The notes beneath the pieces were generated by a model. That model did no database searches. It worked only from the letters and a program-made list of their open reading frames with translations, and was not told where the DNA came from. From Rickettsiales bacterium Ac37b (lineage in GTDB: Bacteria; Pseudomonadota; Alphaproteobacteria; Rickettsiales; Arcanibacteraceae), in assembly GCA_000746585.2 (NCBI GenBank), contig CP009217.2, positions 558,001 through 622,000 of the forward strand: 64,000 nt of DNA, written 5' to 3'. The translations under genes were made by a program, and so were the position numbers. Numbering within the stretch: the stretch's first letter is position 1; the number at the start of each line of letters is the position of its first letter. Of the stretch, positions 47,417 to 56,269 are shown one piece after another.

Positions 47417-48976
47417 CTAATTTCTTTCTATCATAGTCTCTATAAGCTTAATTGTACTTTTAATCCCATATAATTTAATAAATGATCCTAAACGAGGCCC
47501 TTGAGATTGCCCTAACAATACTTCATAAAGCATTTTGAAAAAATCCTTTAATTCTATTCCACTATTCTTGCCAATAGTATATATATTATTTTGTAATTCT
47601 TCAGCCGTTACCTCATTTGTAACTGTTTGCAACATACCTTTAATTTCTTTTAAGCGCTCTTTCTCTTCCTTGCTAGCAACTCTAAAGCTTTTATTTGGCA
47701 AAATAAAATCTTCATAATACTTAATAGCATAACCTACTAACTTATCTAAAAATGGCGCATCTTCTGGATTAGCATTATTTGCATATTTTGCGATAAATCC
47801 CCATAACACTCTTTTATCTTCAGGATTACAAACACTAGCCAAATTTAGTAATAAGCTAAAATTTAATCCATATAATTCATATTTAGGAACAACACCTTTA
47901 TGGATATGCCATAAAGGACTAGTTAAATCTTCTGTAGTATATTTATTATTATAAGTAATATAATCATCTACAGTTTTAGGTATAATATCAAAGTATAATC
48001 TCTTAGCCTTACCAGGAGCATTATACATAAAAAGCGACAAACTCTCTTCAGGAGCATAACGCAACCATTGCTCTATAGTAAGACCATTACCTTTTGATTT
48101 CGAAATTTTTTGCCCAGTTTCATCAAGAAATAACTCATATTTATATAGTACAGGTTCCTGTTTTCCTACAATATGACAAATACGAGAAGATAACTCAGCT
48201 GATGAAATCAAATCCTTACCATGCATCTCAAAATCTACTTCCTGCGCAAACCAACGCATTGCCCAATCAACCTTCCATTGCAATTTACAACTTCCACCAG
48301 TCACAGCTATTGTAACCTTAGATCCATCAATATCTTCATATGTTATAGTCCCTGCTTCTTTATCCCACGCAGTTAAAGGTACTTGCAGCACCACACCTGT
48401 TTTAGAACATATAGGTAAAAATGGACTATAAGTTGATTGCCTTTCCTCACCAAGCGTAGGTAGCATCACTTCCATAATCTCTTCATAATGATGTAATATG
48501 ACAAACAGTGCTTGATCAAAAAATCCACTTTTATAACACTCTGTAGCACTTTTTAATTCATAATCAAAACCAAATTGATCTAAAAAACTACAAAGACGTG
48601 CATTCATATGATGTCCAAAACTTTTATGAGTACCAAAAGGATCAGGAATACTAGTTAAAGATTTGCCTAGATATTCTTGAATAATCTCTTTGTTAGGTAA
48701 ATTATCTGGAATTTTTCTTAAACCATCCATATCATCAGAAAAAGCTATCAGTCGTGTTGGTAGATTATATAATTCTTCAAATGCATGCCGTACCATCGCA
48801 GTACGTACCACCTCACCAAATGTCCCAATATGTGGCAACCCAGATGGACCATATCCTGTCTCAAATAAAACGTAACCTTTGTGAGGTAGTTTTTTCCCGA
48901 TTTTCTGCCAAATTTTTTCAGCTTCTAAAAATGGCCACGCTTTATTTGCTAATACTCCAATTTGTTCATCATTCAT
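47417..48976 (-). CDS. lysS: class I lysyl-tRNA synthetase
   Basis: 519 residues of the archaeal-type class I LysRS (LysK), as in Rickettsia and spirochaetes, unrelated to E. coli LysRS. GPSGLPHIGTFGE (43-55) is the HIGH region and KISKSKGNG (about 291) the KMSKS loop. Further family text: LIAFSDDMDGLRKIPDN and DWAMRWFAQEVDFEMHGKD. dsbB is divergent. Confidence 0.96.
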   Translation of the reverse strand: MNDEQIGVLANKAWPFLEAEKIWQKIGKKLPHKGYVLFETGYGPSGLPHIGTFGEVVRTAMVRHAFEELYNLPTRLIAFSDDMDGLRKIPDNLPNKEIIQEYLGKSLTSIPDPFGTHKSFGHHMNARLCSFLDQFGFDYELKSATECYKSGFFDQALFVILHHYEEIMEVMLPTLGEERQSTYSPFLPICSKTGVVLQVPLTAWDKEAGTITYEDIDGSKVTIAVTGGSCKLQWKVDWAMRWFAQEVDFEMHGKDLISSAELSSRICHIVGKQEPVLYKYELFLDETGQKISKSKGNGLTIEQWLRYAPEESLSLFMYNAPGKAKRLYFDIIPKTVDDYITYNNKYTTEDLTSPLWHIHKGVVPKYELYGLNFSLLLNLASVCNPEDKRVLWGFIAKYANNANPEDAPFLDKLVGYAIKYYEDFILPNKSFRVASKEEKERLKEIKGMLQTVTNEVTAEELQNNIYTIGKNSGIELKDFFKMLYEVLLGQSQGPRLGSFIKLYGIKSTIKLIETMIERN

Positions 48977-49051
48977 CTTTCTTGCCCTATTTTAATTTTT
49001 ATAGTAGTCTATATGTTAATTTTGTATTAATTCCTTGTTTGGCTTTTTTAT

Positions 49052-49555
49052 ATGATACCAATAATAAATATTCTTAATCATCGTAATATACTAATATTTA
49101 TTTTTATAGCAAGTGTTGTAGCTATCTCAACAGCTTTAATTTCTGAATATGTGTTTGGTCTAAAGCCATGCATATTATGCATATACGAACGCATACCATA
49201 TATACTTACAATAATTTTTTCAATCATAGGCTTGGGTATTAACAAATTAAAAAAAATAACGCTTGTATTGTGCTTATTAACTTTTATTAGTAGCACTATT
49301 TTATCTTTATATCATGTAGGAGTAGAATATCATATATTCGAAGGTACAAGTAGCTGTAATAGCGCTCCTTCTATTTCTAATCAAACTTTAACTATCGAAG
49401 AATTACGCAATCAAATTTTACAAAACCAACGCCCCTCTTGTAGTGAAGTTTCCTTCAGATTTATAGGTATCTCTATGACAGGCTGGAATTCTATTCTATC
49501 TATTATTTTAGTGTATCTATCGTATGTAGCATTAAGGAAAACTAAATATGAATAA
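49052..49555 (+). CDS. dsbB: disulfide bond formation protein DsbB
   Basis: 167 residues, four membrane helices. The first redox pair is C40-x-x-C43 in KPCILCIYERIPY; the second is C102 (TSSCNSAPS) and C130 (RPSCSEVSF) in the second periplasmic loop. It reoxidises DsbA using quinone. It overlaps coq7 by eight nt, which couples a quinone-using enzyme to a quinone-making one. Confidence 0.9.
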   Translation: MIPIINILNHRNILIFIFIASVVAISTALISEYVFGLKPCILCIYERIPYILTIIFSIIGLGINKLKKITLVLCLLTFISSTILSLYHVGVEYHIFEGTSSCNSAPSISNQTLTIEELRNQILQNQRPSCSEVSFRFIGISMTGWNSILSIILVYLSYVALRKTKYE

Positions 49556-50096
49556 TATAAAAAATCCATTACCAGGTGACCATAAAGAACAAGAGTTACT
49601 ACATTCCATAATTCGAGTTAACCATGCTGGAGAGTATGGTGCAAAACGTATATATGAAGGCCAGTTAGCCATACTTAAAAATCATCCTTCTGCTCTCTTA
49701 ATTAAACATATGAAAGAACAAGAACTCGAACATCTCACCTTCTTTGAACAAGAATTAATAAAACACAGAATAAGACCTTCTATATTACATCCATTTTGGC
49801 ATGCCGCTGGATTTGCTCTAGGAGCTATCACTGCTTTAATAGGTGATAAAGCTGCTATGGCATGTACTAGCGCCGTAGAAACAGTGATTACAGAACATTA
49901 TAATAAGCAAATAAACTTATTAACCAATCAGAATGCTGAACTTAAACAAAAAATTACTAAATTCCGTGATGATGAACTCGAACACAAAAATACAGCTTTA
50001 GAGCAGGGAGCAACCCTCTCACCCTTATATACTTCTCTAAATTTTATAATACAACAAGGATGTCGTGCAGCTATTTTTCTTGCTAAACGCTTTTAA
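49548..50096 (+). CDS. coq7: demethoxyubiquinone hydroxylase COQ7
   Basis: 182 residues, diiron ferritin-like enzyme of ubiquinone synthesis. Iron ligands are visible as two repeats of E with ExxH: E in VNHAGEYGAKRIY, EQELEH, E in AVETVITEHYNKQ, and DDELEHK. The membrane-facing hydrophobic helix HAAGFALGAITALIGDKAAM is typical. Paired with coq9 at 46.8 kb, it shows the aerobic hydroxylation step is present. Confidence 0.95.
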   Translation: MNNIKNPLPGDHKEQELLHSIIRVNHAGEYGAKRIYEGQLAILKNHPSALLIKHMKEQELEHLTFFEQELIKHRIRPSILHPFWHAAGFALGAITALIGDKAAMACTSAVETVITEHYNKQINLLTNQNAELKQKITKFRDDELEHKNTALEQGATLSPLYTSLNFIIQQGCRAAIFLAKRF

Positions 50097-50182
50097 GAAT
50101 TTTATACAAATATCTAAATCAATATTATAGCTTTCTACGAATTCATTATATCTATCAACAAAAAATATGGTATTTCTGATCT

Positions 50183-50503
50183 CTACTCACTGAATTTTAG
50201 GCCTATAATTGATATTAATAATAAACTAATAAATACAATACGAGGCAGTGATAAAGGATCTTTAAATAAAATAGCTCCTGTGATAACTACACCAGCAGCA
50301 CCTATACCAGTCCACACTGCATATACTGTGCCTAGCGATATAGAATTCATAGATTTATTCATTAAGTACAAACTTAAAACTGCAGAAACCACAAATAACG
50401 TAGTAGGCAACGGACGCGTAAATCCTTGAGAAGCTTTTAAACAGATAGCAAATACTATTTCTGTTAGTCCAGCCATAATTAGATAAATCCAATCTAGTAG
50501 CAT
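50183..50503 (-). CDS. small multidrug resistance family transporter (Gdx/SugE-like)
   Basis: 106 residues, four helices. The conserved Glu is in IMAGLTEIVFAICLKASQGFT; AGLTEI and SLGTVYAVWTGIGAAG match the guanidinium-exporter (Gdx, formerly SugE) subgroup better than EmrE. Works as a dual-topology dimer driven by protons. Substrate is inferred from subgroup wording only. Confidence 0.85.
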   Translation of the reverse strand: MLLDWIYLIMAGLTEIVFAICLKASQGFTRPLPTTLFVVSAVLSLYLMNKSMNSISLGTVYAVWTGIGAAGVVITGAILFKDPLSLPRIVFISLLLISIIGLKFSE

Positions 50504-50558
50504 ATTATCTCCCAGATAATTAAGTTATCTATATATTACAAAAATATTACATGCACAT

Positions 50559-50592
50559 AAGGTAAATTTCTGGATATTTCCTCATTTACCTT
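50559..50592. repeat. inverted repeat between tRNA-Phe and the SMR gene
   Basis: AAGGTAAAT and ATTTACCTT, a perfect 9-bp pair around 16 bases. No T run follows on either strand in strong form. It may end tRNA-Phe transcription or be part of a small repeat. Confidence 0.35.
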
Positions 50593-50636
50593 AAAATATA
50601 GGATTTATTTTTTGCAGATAAATTTTAATATATAAA

Positions 50637-50712
50637 TGGTGGCTGGACCAGGAATTGAACCAGGGACACATGGATTTTCAGTCCATTGCTCTACCAACTG
50701 AGCTATCCAGCC
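50637..50712 (-). tRNA. tRNA-Phe (anticodon GAA)
   Basis: 76 nt including encoded CCA. Acceptor GGCTGGA pairs with TCCAGCC; D arm TAGCTCAGTTGGTAGAGCA; the anticodon loop ACTGAAAAT gives GAA; T arm CCTGGTTCAATTCCTGG. All stems pair. Confidence 0.97.
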
Positions 50713-50875
50713 TTAATAATTCTGATAGACATATTACTAATTTTCATAAATTGCAACAATAAAGTGATATTTTTATACGTTTTAGCTTAATATTAAATTA
50801 TATAATTTATATTATTGATAAAATAAATTATATTTATATATTCAACGACTATAATATAAAATTACAGAGCATGAA

Positions 50876-51634
50876 ATGAGATTAATATTATTTTTACTTG
50901 CTATAAATTTATTTACACATTTTGAAGCTTGGGGAATTGATATATCTTCTAATCAAAATCAAGATATTTATAATATTAATTACGATGATACTATTCAAAC
51001 CATAAAGGACCCTTTTGAAAAATTTAACAGAAGATCTTATAGTTTCAATATATCATTATATAAATATTTTCTAAAGCCTATTACAAGAATATATCAAACT
51101 ATTACACCAAAATGGGGACAAAATCGAGTAACTGATTTTACTAATAATTTATCTCATCCACTTAGAGTAGTTAATAGCGCTCTTCAAGGTAACTTTAAAT
51201 CTGCCATGCAAAATTTTTGGCGTTTTACCATTAATTGTACCTTAGGTATTGGCGGTCTATTTGATATAGCAAGTGAGCTTGGATTACCTAATAAACCTGC
51301 AAATTTTGATTTAACTTTTGCTCACTATAATGGTAACCCTGGACCATATGTGATGATACCTATAGTAGGACCTTCAACAGCACGTGGGGCTTTTGGCTTG
51401 GTGTTAGATATTATTCTTGATCCTCTCAACTATTTTTTTAATGATTATCAAGTTATTGGAAGATATGCTATAAGAATCTTAGATACCACGAATAATAATA
51501 TGAGTCTTATAGAACATATTAATAAAACTGCCTTAGATCCTTATATAATGACACGTAGCTTCTATATACAAAATCTTTTACAAGGTAAAAATATTTTACA
51601 GTATAATAATGATGTTAAGGAGAACAAGATATGA
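50876..51634 (+). CDS. mlaA: MlaA/VacJ outer-membrane lipid-asymmetry protein
   Basis: 252 residues. N-terminal signal sequence (LILFLLAINLFTHFEAWG), then the MlaA domain: DPFEKFNRRSYSFN, FTNNLSHPLRVVNSALQG, FDLTFAHYNGNPGPYVMIPI and GPSTARGAFG. Unlike E. coli MlaA, no Cys lies near the cleavage region, so it is not an obvious lipoprotein. It removes phospholipid from the outer leaflet of the outer membrane. It overlaps mlaC by four nt. Confidence 0.93.
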   Translation: MRLILFLLAINLFTHFEAWGIDISSNQNQDIYNINYDDTIQTIKDPFEKFNRRSYSFNISLYKYFLKPITRIYQTITPKWGQNRVTDFTNNLSHPLRVVNSALQGNFKSAMQNFWRFTINCTLGIGGLFDIASELGLPNKPANFDLTFAHYNGNPGPYVMIPIVGPSTARGAFGLVLDIILDPLNYFFNDYQVIGRYAIRILDTTNNNMSLIEHINKTALDPYIMTRSFYIQNLLQGKNILQYNNDVKENKI

Positions 51635-52245
51635 AATGCTCTAAAAATTTTATGATAATCTTATTATCATTTTTTATTATATCTTATAATATAGCTTTAG
51701 CTCAAGAAACTGGAACCGAGCAACAAGTCCGGGATTTTGTTAATAATATTGGCAATAAAACTCTTGCTATTATACAAAATACCCATTCCACTCCTAAGGA
51801 AAAAGAAGAAGTTTTAAAACAATTATTTATAAATACTGTTGATATAACATGGATGGGAGATTTTGTACTTGGCAAATATTTACGTAGTCTTGATGATAAA
51901 CAACTTACTGAATATCGAACTTTATATAAGCAATATTTAATTAATAGTTACGTACCGAAATTTAAGCAATATACTCAAGAAAGTTTTAAAATCACTAATG
52001 TCAATAAACGTAATGACAATGAATACATAGTATACACTGTTATTTCTAGGCCTAATGGCCAATCTATTGCTGTAAATTATATGATAAGAGGCAATAATAA
52101 TCAATTTATGGTATTTGATATAATAGCAGAAGGCGTGAGTCTAATAGTTACAACTAAGTCAGATTTTAGCTCAATAATCACAAATGGCAATAATCAAATT
52201 GAAGCTTTATTCGCACAATTAAAAAATAATCTAGGTATTAAATAA
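51631..52245 (+). CDS. mlaC: MlaC-type periplasmic phospholipid-binding protein
   Basis: 204 residues. Signal peptide (NFMIILLSFFIISYNIALA), then the Tol-toluene-tolerance/MlaC fold: QQVRDFVNNIGNKTLAIIQN, WMGDFVLGKYLRSL and YMIRGNNNQFMVFDIIAEGVSL. Carries lipids between MlaA and the inner-membrane MlaFEDB complex, whose genes are not in the window. mnhF-like follows after five nt. Confidence 0.92.
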   Translation: MKCSKNFMIILLSFFIISYNIALAQETGTEQQVRDFVNNIGNKTLAIIQNTHSTPKEKEEVLKQLFINTVDITWMGDFVLGKYLRSLDDKQLTEYRTLYKQYLINSYVPKFKQYTQESFKITNVNKRNDNEYIVYTVISRPNGQSIAVNYMIRGNNNQFMVFDIIAEGVSLIVTTKSDFSSIITNGNNQIEALFAQLKNNLGIK

Positions 52246-52250
52246 TTACT

Positions 52251-52520
52251 ATGTATAACATCTTTTATGTAATAATTACTTTACTTATTTTAACTAGCAT
52301 AACCTTAATGTTAATTAGTATTTTTAATAACTCCTCAATATTTGATAAAATTATGTCAATGAATTGTCTTACTAACTATGTCATTATATTAATTACATTA
52401 ATTGCTTCTCTTAAAGTACAAGAAACTTTTCTAGATATTGCTTTAATTTATGCTTTTATAAATTTTATAGCAACAATAGGATTTTTAAGATATTTTAAAC
52501 AAAAGCAGCTTAAAGAATAA
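52251..52520 (+). CDS. mnhF: Mrp/Mnh antiporter subunit F
   Basis: 89 residues, three membrane helices. IFDKIMSMNCLTNYVIILIT and FLDIALIYAFINFIATIGFLRYF match MrpF, including the conserved Asp in the last helix (FLDIALIYA). Starts five nt after mlaC, so the mla and mnh genes probably form one transcript. Confidence 0.9.
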   Translation: MYNIFYVIITLLILTSITLMLISIFNNSSIFDKIMSMNCLTNYVIILITLIASLKVQETFLDIALIYAFINFIATIGFLRYFKQKQLKE

Positions 52521-52522
52521 TT

Positions 52523-52813
52523 ATGGCATTAATAGGCTGGATTTTTATTTTAATAGGAGGCGTATTTATATTTTCAAGCACTATTGGTTGCATGAGATTT
52601 CCTGATTTTCTTAGCAGGTTACATGCAGCAGGAATAGGCGATAGTTGTGGAGGACCGTTAGTTATAGTAGGATTAATTATGCAAAATGGTCTAACTATCT
52701 TTAGTTTTAAACTATTTTTACTTATTATAATATTATTAATTACTAACCCTACTGCTTGCCATATATTAGCAAAATCAGCCTTATTATCTTCTGAAGATGA
52801 GAATGATGTTTAA
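52523..52813 (+). CDS. mnhG: Mrp/Mnh antiporter subunit G
   Basis: 96 residues, three helices. IGWIFILIGGVFIFSSTIGC, RFPDFLSRLHAAGIGDSCGG and the ending NPTACHILAKSAL are the MrpG signature. Overlaps the next gene by 17 nt. Confidence 0.92.
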   Translation: MALIGWIFILIGGVFIFSSTIGCMRFPDFLSRLHAAGIGDSCGGPLVIVGLIMQNGLTIFSFKLFLLIIILLITNPTACHILAKSALLSSEDENDV

Positions 52814-53375
52814 CATTACTACTATTATTACCCCTCTTGAAATTATATTATTAGTTTTTGCCCTATTTAGTGCTTTTTTTATTATTTATAATAAAAACAT
52901 ACTAACCTGTATTATTATATTATCAGCTTTTAGCTTAATTATGACAGTAATTTATATATTACTGGACGCACCTGATGTAGCAATTACAGAAGCATCTGTT
53001 GGAGCTTGTGTTAGTACGATAATACTTTTAACCTCTTTAACTCATATTAACATAAATAATTCATCACCTAAAAACCAAGGCTTTACTTTAAGACTGATAT
53101 TTAGTATTGTTTTAGGTATAATGTTAGTTGGTATATTATCATATTTAACATTATATTTTCCTGACTATGGTGAGCATATTATACTTTCTCAAAGCCCAAT
53201 TACTAAGCACTATATTCAATCTTCGGGCATAGAAATTGGAATTCCGGAAATTGTGACTTCAATTTTAGCAAGTTATAGAGGATATGACACTTTAGGAGAA
53301 ACAATAGTAATATTTACTGCTGCAATTTGTGTGCTAACTATATTAAATAATAAGAACAATACTAATGCAAATTAA
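52797..53375 (+). CDS. Mrp antiporter MrpA C-terminal-like subunit (MbhD/MbhE, DUF4040)
   Basis: 192 residues, six or so helices. The MbhD-type motif VIYILLDAPDVAITEASVGA is followed by an MbhE-like part (EIVTSILASYRGYDTLGETI). In standalone Mrp operons these parts form the C terminus of the large MrpA protein; here they are a separate gene, as in hydrogenase-type and many alphaproteobacterial sets. Several Met codons at the start (52797, 52803, 52806) are possible. Confidence 0.88.
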   Translation: MRMMFNITTIITPLEIILLVFALFSAFFIIYNKNILTCIIILSAFSLIMTVIYILLDAPDVAITEASVGACVSTIILLTSLTHININNSSPKNQGFTLRLIFSIVLGIMLVGILSYLTLYFPDYGEHIILSQSPITKHYIQSSGIEIGIPEIVTSILASYRGYDTLGETIVIFTAAICVLTILNNKNNTNAN

Positions 53376-53784
53376 TAATATAATTTTAAAAGTTATTACA
53401 AAACTTTTATTACCATTTATTATGTTACTCGCTCTCTATATTCAATTTAATGGAGAGTTTTCTCCAGGAGGAGGATTTCAAGCAGGAATAATCTTTGCTT
53501 CAGCATTTATATTATACACAATGGTATTTGGTAACCAAGCTATGTATAAAATTATATCATCTTTTACTTTAAAGATTTATCTTGTTAGCGGTATTCTAAT
53601 GTACATTATAGTTGGTATAATACCTATATTATTCAATAAAAATTTTTTGACTTATTCTGTCTTAATTACCGATAAATTGGCCAGTGAGAAATTAGGTATT
53701 ATGCTCATAGAACTAGGTATAGGTATAACTGTTTTTTCCTCCATATTATTAATATTTTTGAGCTTAATTAGAAGGCGGTATTAA
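53365..53784 (+). CDS. mnhB: Mrp/Mnh antiporter subunit B
   Basis: 139 residues. The MnhB motif LPFIMLLALYIQFNGEFSPG followed by GGFQAGIIFASAFIL is unmistakable. Four helices. Overlaps the previous gene by 11 nt. Confidence 0.94.
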   Translation: MQINNIILKVITKLLLPFIMLLALYIQFNGEFSPGGGFQAGIIFASAFILYTMVFGNQAMYKIISSFTLKIYLVSGILMYIIVGIIPILFNKNFLTYSVLITDKLASEKLGIMLIELGIGITVFSSILLIFLSLIRRRY

Positions 53785-53787
53785 AAT

Positions 53788-54126
53788 ATGTTTTACTATT
53801 ATATTGTTATAATACTATTTGTTTTTGGCATATGTGGAATAGTAATAAATTCTAATCTCATCAAAAAGATTATGGCACTTGGTATAATCCAAACTTCCAT
53901 ATTATTGTTTTTCCTGACTATAGGTAAAGTTAAAGAAGGTCAAATACCTGTACTAAAATGCTTAAACTATGATATATGTCCTGAAACATACGTTAATCCA
54001 TTACCTCAAGTTCTAATGCTCACTGCAATTGTAGTGGGTTTAGCAACCTTATCAGTAGCACTTGCACTAATAATCAGAATCAAGGAAACTTACCAAACCA
54101 TAGAAGAAGAAGATTTACCTTTATAA
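53788..54126 (+). CDS. mnhC: Mrp/Mnh antiporter subunit C (NuoK-like)
   Basis: 112 residues, three helices, NuoK fold. GICGIVINSNLIKKIMALGI and PLPQVLMLTAIVVGLATLSV are diagnostic. It ends the set F-G-A'-B-C; the large subunits A (N-terminal part) and D, and subunit E, are absent here. Its stop abuts the stop of the converging HIG1-like gene. Confidence 0.93.
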   Translation: MFYYYIVIILFVFGICGIVINSNLIKKIMALGIIQTSILLFFLTIGKVKEGQIPVLKCLNYDICPETYVNPLPQVLMLTAIVVGLATLSVALALIIRIKETYQTIEEEDLPL

Positions 54127-54321
54127 TTAGGTATTATGAGATAAAAAATACACAGCAAGTAGACATAATGTTATAGTTTGTAATGTCACTCTAAGAGTCA
54201 TAAGCTTATTACCATATTTCTCATTAAGTTCATTTCCAAGCGCCATGAATATAAGACCTATAACTAATACAACAAGCGTACTAATCATAAATATAAACAC
54301 CAATAACGGTAATATTGCCAT
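54127..54321 (-). CDS. twin-transmembrane HIG1-like small protein
   Basis: 64 residues with two hydrophobic helices and a short polar loop (GNELNEKYGNKLMTLRVTLQ). The RVTLQ segment before the second helix matches alphaproteobacterial HIG1-domain proteins, relatives of mitochondrial respiratory supercomplex factors. Converges on mnhC with no gap. Confidence 0.65.
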   Translation of the reverse strand: MAILPLLVFIFMISTLVVLVIGLIFMALGNELNEKYGNKLMTLRVTLQTITLCLLAVYFLSHNT

Positions 54322-54832
54322 AATTATATCCTTTATCCATGAACATAATGGATAATTATTACCATGTCTAGATGTAATTAAAATTTCTTTCTACTGTATT
54401 TTATCACTTTATTCTCTTATTTTTTCTTTTTTTATATTTAATATTTAAACTTAAAGTATCAATAATCGTCTAAATATTTTTGCCAGCTTATTACATTTAA
54501 AGATTCTAGAACCTTCGTTTATAAGAAATTACTTAGCGAGTAGTGTTAAAGTATTAAATTATTACTGCATTTTTGGCTACAGTCATAATTATTTTTTTAA
54601 CTTCTCCGCCCTTATAACTTCCCTTTCAAAATCTGGCCTATTCTTTAAACGATTACTGATACTCTTCATGGTATATATAATTTTTAAGCTATGGAAGTAC
54701 CTTTTTTTAATTTTTTCAAAAATTTTTATTTTTTAATCAAAAAATATGGAAAATTTTATATTACTCCATATGGCTGAGTATCCAACTCATCATTCAAAAA
54801 GGTGAAAATACAAAAGTAATCAAGAGACAGCA
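54322..54832. other. gene-free AT-rich stretch
   Basis: About 510 bp without a supportable gene. The only small frame of note is a 26-codon minus-strand ORF (MKSISNRLKNRPDFEREVIR then AEKLKK) near 54590-54670, too short to call. Long A/T runs lie at 54700-54745. Confidence 0.4.
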
Positions 54833-55923
54833 CTATCCAATACCATAACCTTTCTCTAAGATTTCTTTTTCCTTTCTTATTCTTTTGCTCCAGGAATGAT
54901 GTGATTCATCATTTTTATTAATAGACTCATACTTTCTCGTAGTAGAAGGAGATTCAGGTTTTATTTCCTTATTCGCAGATGATGAAGCATCAATATTTTC
55001 CTGCGTAGTAGAGAATATTTGTATGTTTTTTAATATATATTCTGTTAATTCTCTTAAATTTTTATTATCAATGTCAAGATAATTTAATCTTAGTAAATTA
55101 TAATTTTGCTTTTTTATTAAAAAGCTATTCAATTGAGTAGAAGCATTTTCACGATCTGAGTTTACATAATAATGAGACGGCCCATCTATTTGGGCCACTA
55201 AATTTCTTTTTGGTAAATAAAAATCTACATCAGTTGCAACCTCTTTAATCCAGTAATTATGATAAATTTTTTCCTCTGAAAGTAATAATGCTTCTTTTAC
55301 TTTTAGTTCTAACTGCGATATTTGTAGATCTTTTTTAAAATTTAAGTTTATTATAAAGTTTTGCGTTTCCTTAGATAATAAATTTTCTGTTTATCTGAAA
55401 GCTGATAATATATAGTATATAATTGATGATACGTACTATTTTCATTATTCATAAGGTTATTATTTATACCTTGAATTAACTCATTTGGAATACGTAATGT
55501 ATTACGATCCATTAATAAAAATGCATAAAGAGAATTAGCTAAATTTTGGCTATTAAATTCATATAATTGTTCACACGCTGAAATATGCCAGTTATTAAGT
55601 AAACCTTCTTCAAGCAAAATTTTAAATAACTCTGGCTTTATACCTCTATTACGCTTATAGATATTGCTGATTTCGTAAAGCAAATTACTTAACCCTCTAG
55701 CATTAAATAGAATAGTATCCTTTGGTTGTTCGTTGCTATCTAGTAATTGATTAGCTCTTCTAAGTATATTGTAAAACTCACGATCAGGAGAATGATCTCT
55801 ATATTTCTTTAAATGTTGGCAAATATTGATGGAATTATAATGCTCTATACCACCATATTTGTTCTGTTCTTTGAATGAAGGTTTATTTTCTGCCTTATTA
55901 TAGCGCTTATCAAAAGATCTCAT
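54833..55923 (-). pseudogene. RAP-domain protein with OPR-like helical repeats, frameshifted
   Basis: The N-terminal frame (55351-55923, 190 residues) ends in RKRKTL. The -1 frame opens at about 55386 and continues without a break (TENLLSKETQNFIINLNFKK, then YHNYWIKEVATDVDFYLPKR) into the C-terminal part ending at 54833. The join must lie at about 55352-55386, near an A4 run. The C-terminal region has the RAP signature NLVAQIDGPSHYYV with RLNYLDID. The N-terminal part has LANSLYAFLL and LSNLLYEISNIYKR, like the helical repeats of eukaryotic RAP/FASTK/OPR organelle RNA-binding proteins. Whole length would be about 360 residues. It could be decayed, slippage-decoded or a sequencing error. Confidence 0.75.
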
Positions 55924-56269
55924 ATTTAGCTCATATTAAAATAAACGTGAGTAATAATATATATTACAAATTATTAAATTACAATAACTCTTATTATACT
56001 GATATTAATATTATTATAGCAAATTAACTTCTTAGTTTAGGCTATGGGAGACGAGTTGAATTGTACAAATAGTACATAAGATGAGGAACGACAACATCCC
56101 AAATAACAAATTAAAAAGCTATAATTAAAATTAAATAAGCTTATCGATAAATAATCGATCCAATTTTTTAAATATTATATTTCTGAATTTATATTCTAAC
56201 TTAGAATATGTATGAGGGAACAAGTATAACAAATAATCTATCTGGTAATGCAGCAAAAGTAAAAAATTT
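55924..56269. repeat. intergenic region with MITE-like element (copy G, 56015-56123)
   Basis: The element runs from TATAGCAAATTAACTTC to TTAAAAAGCTATAA and contains TGTACAAATAGTACATAAG; its right half repeats the sequence near 17198-17240. The flanks are AT-rich. The short plus-strand frame at 56208 is a shadow of lpxI and is not called. Confidence 0.65.

Noticed and set aside
54590-54670. 26-codon minus-strand ORF MKSISNRLKN...
   Set aside because: Too short, without a clear ribosome site or recognisable family.
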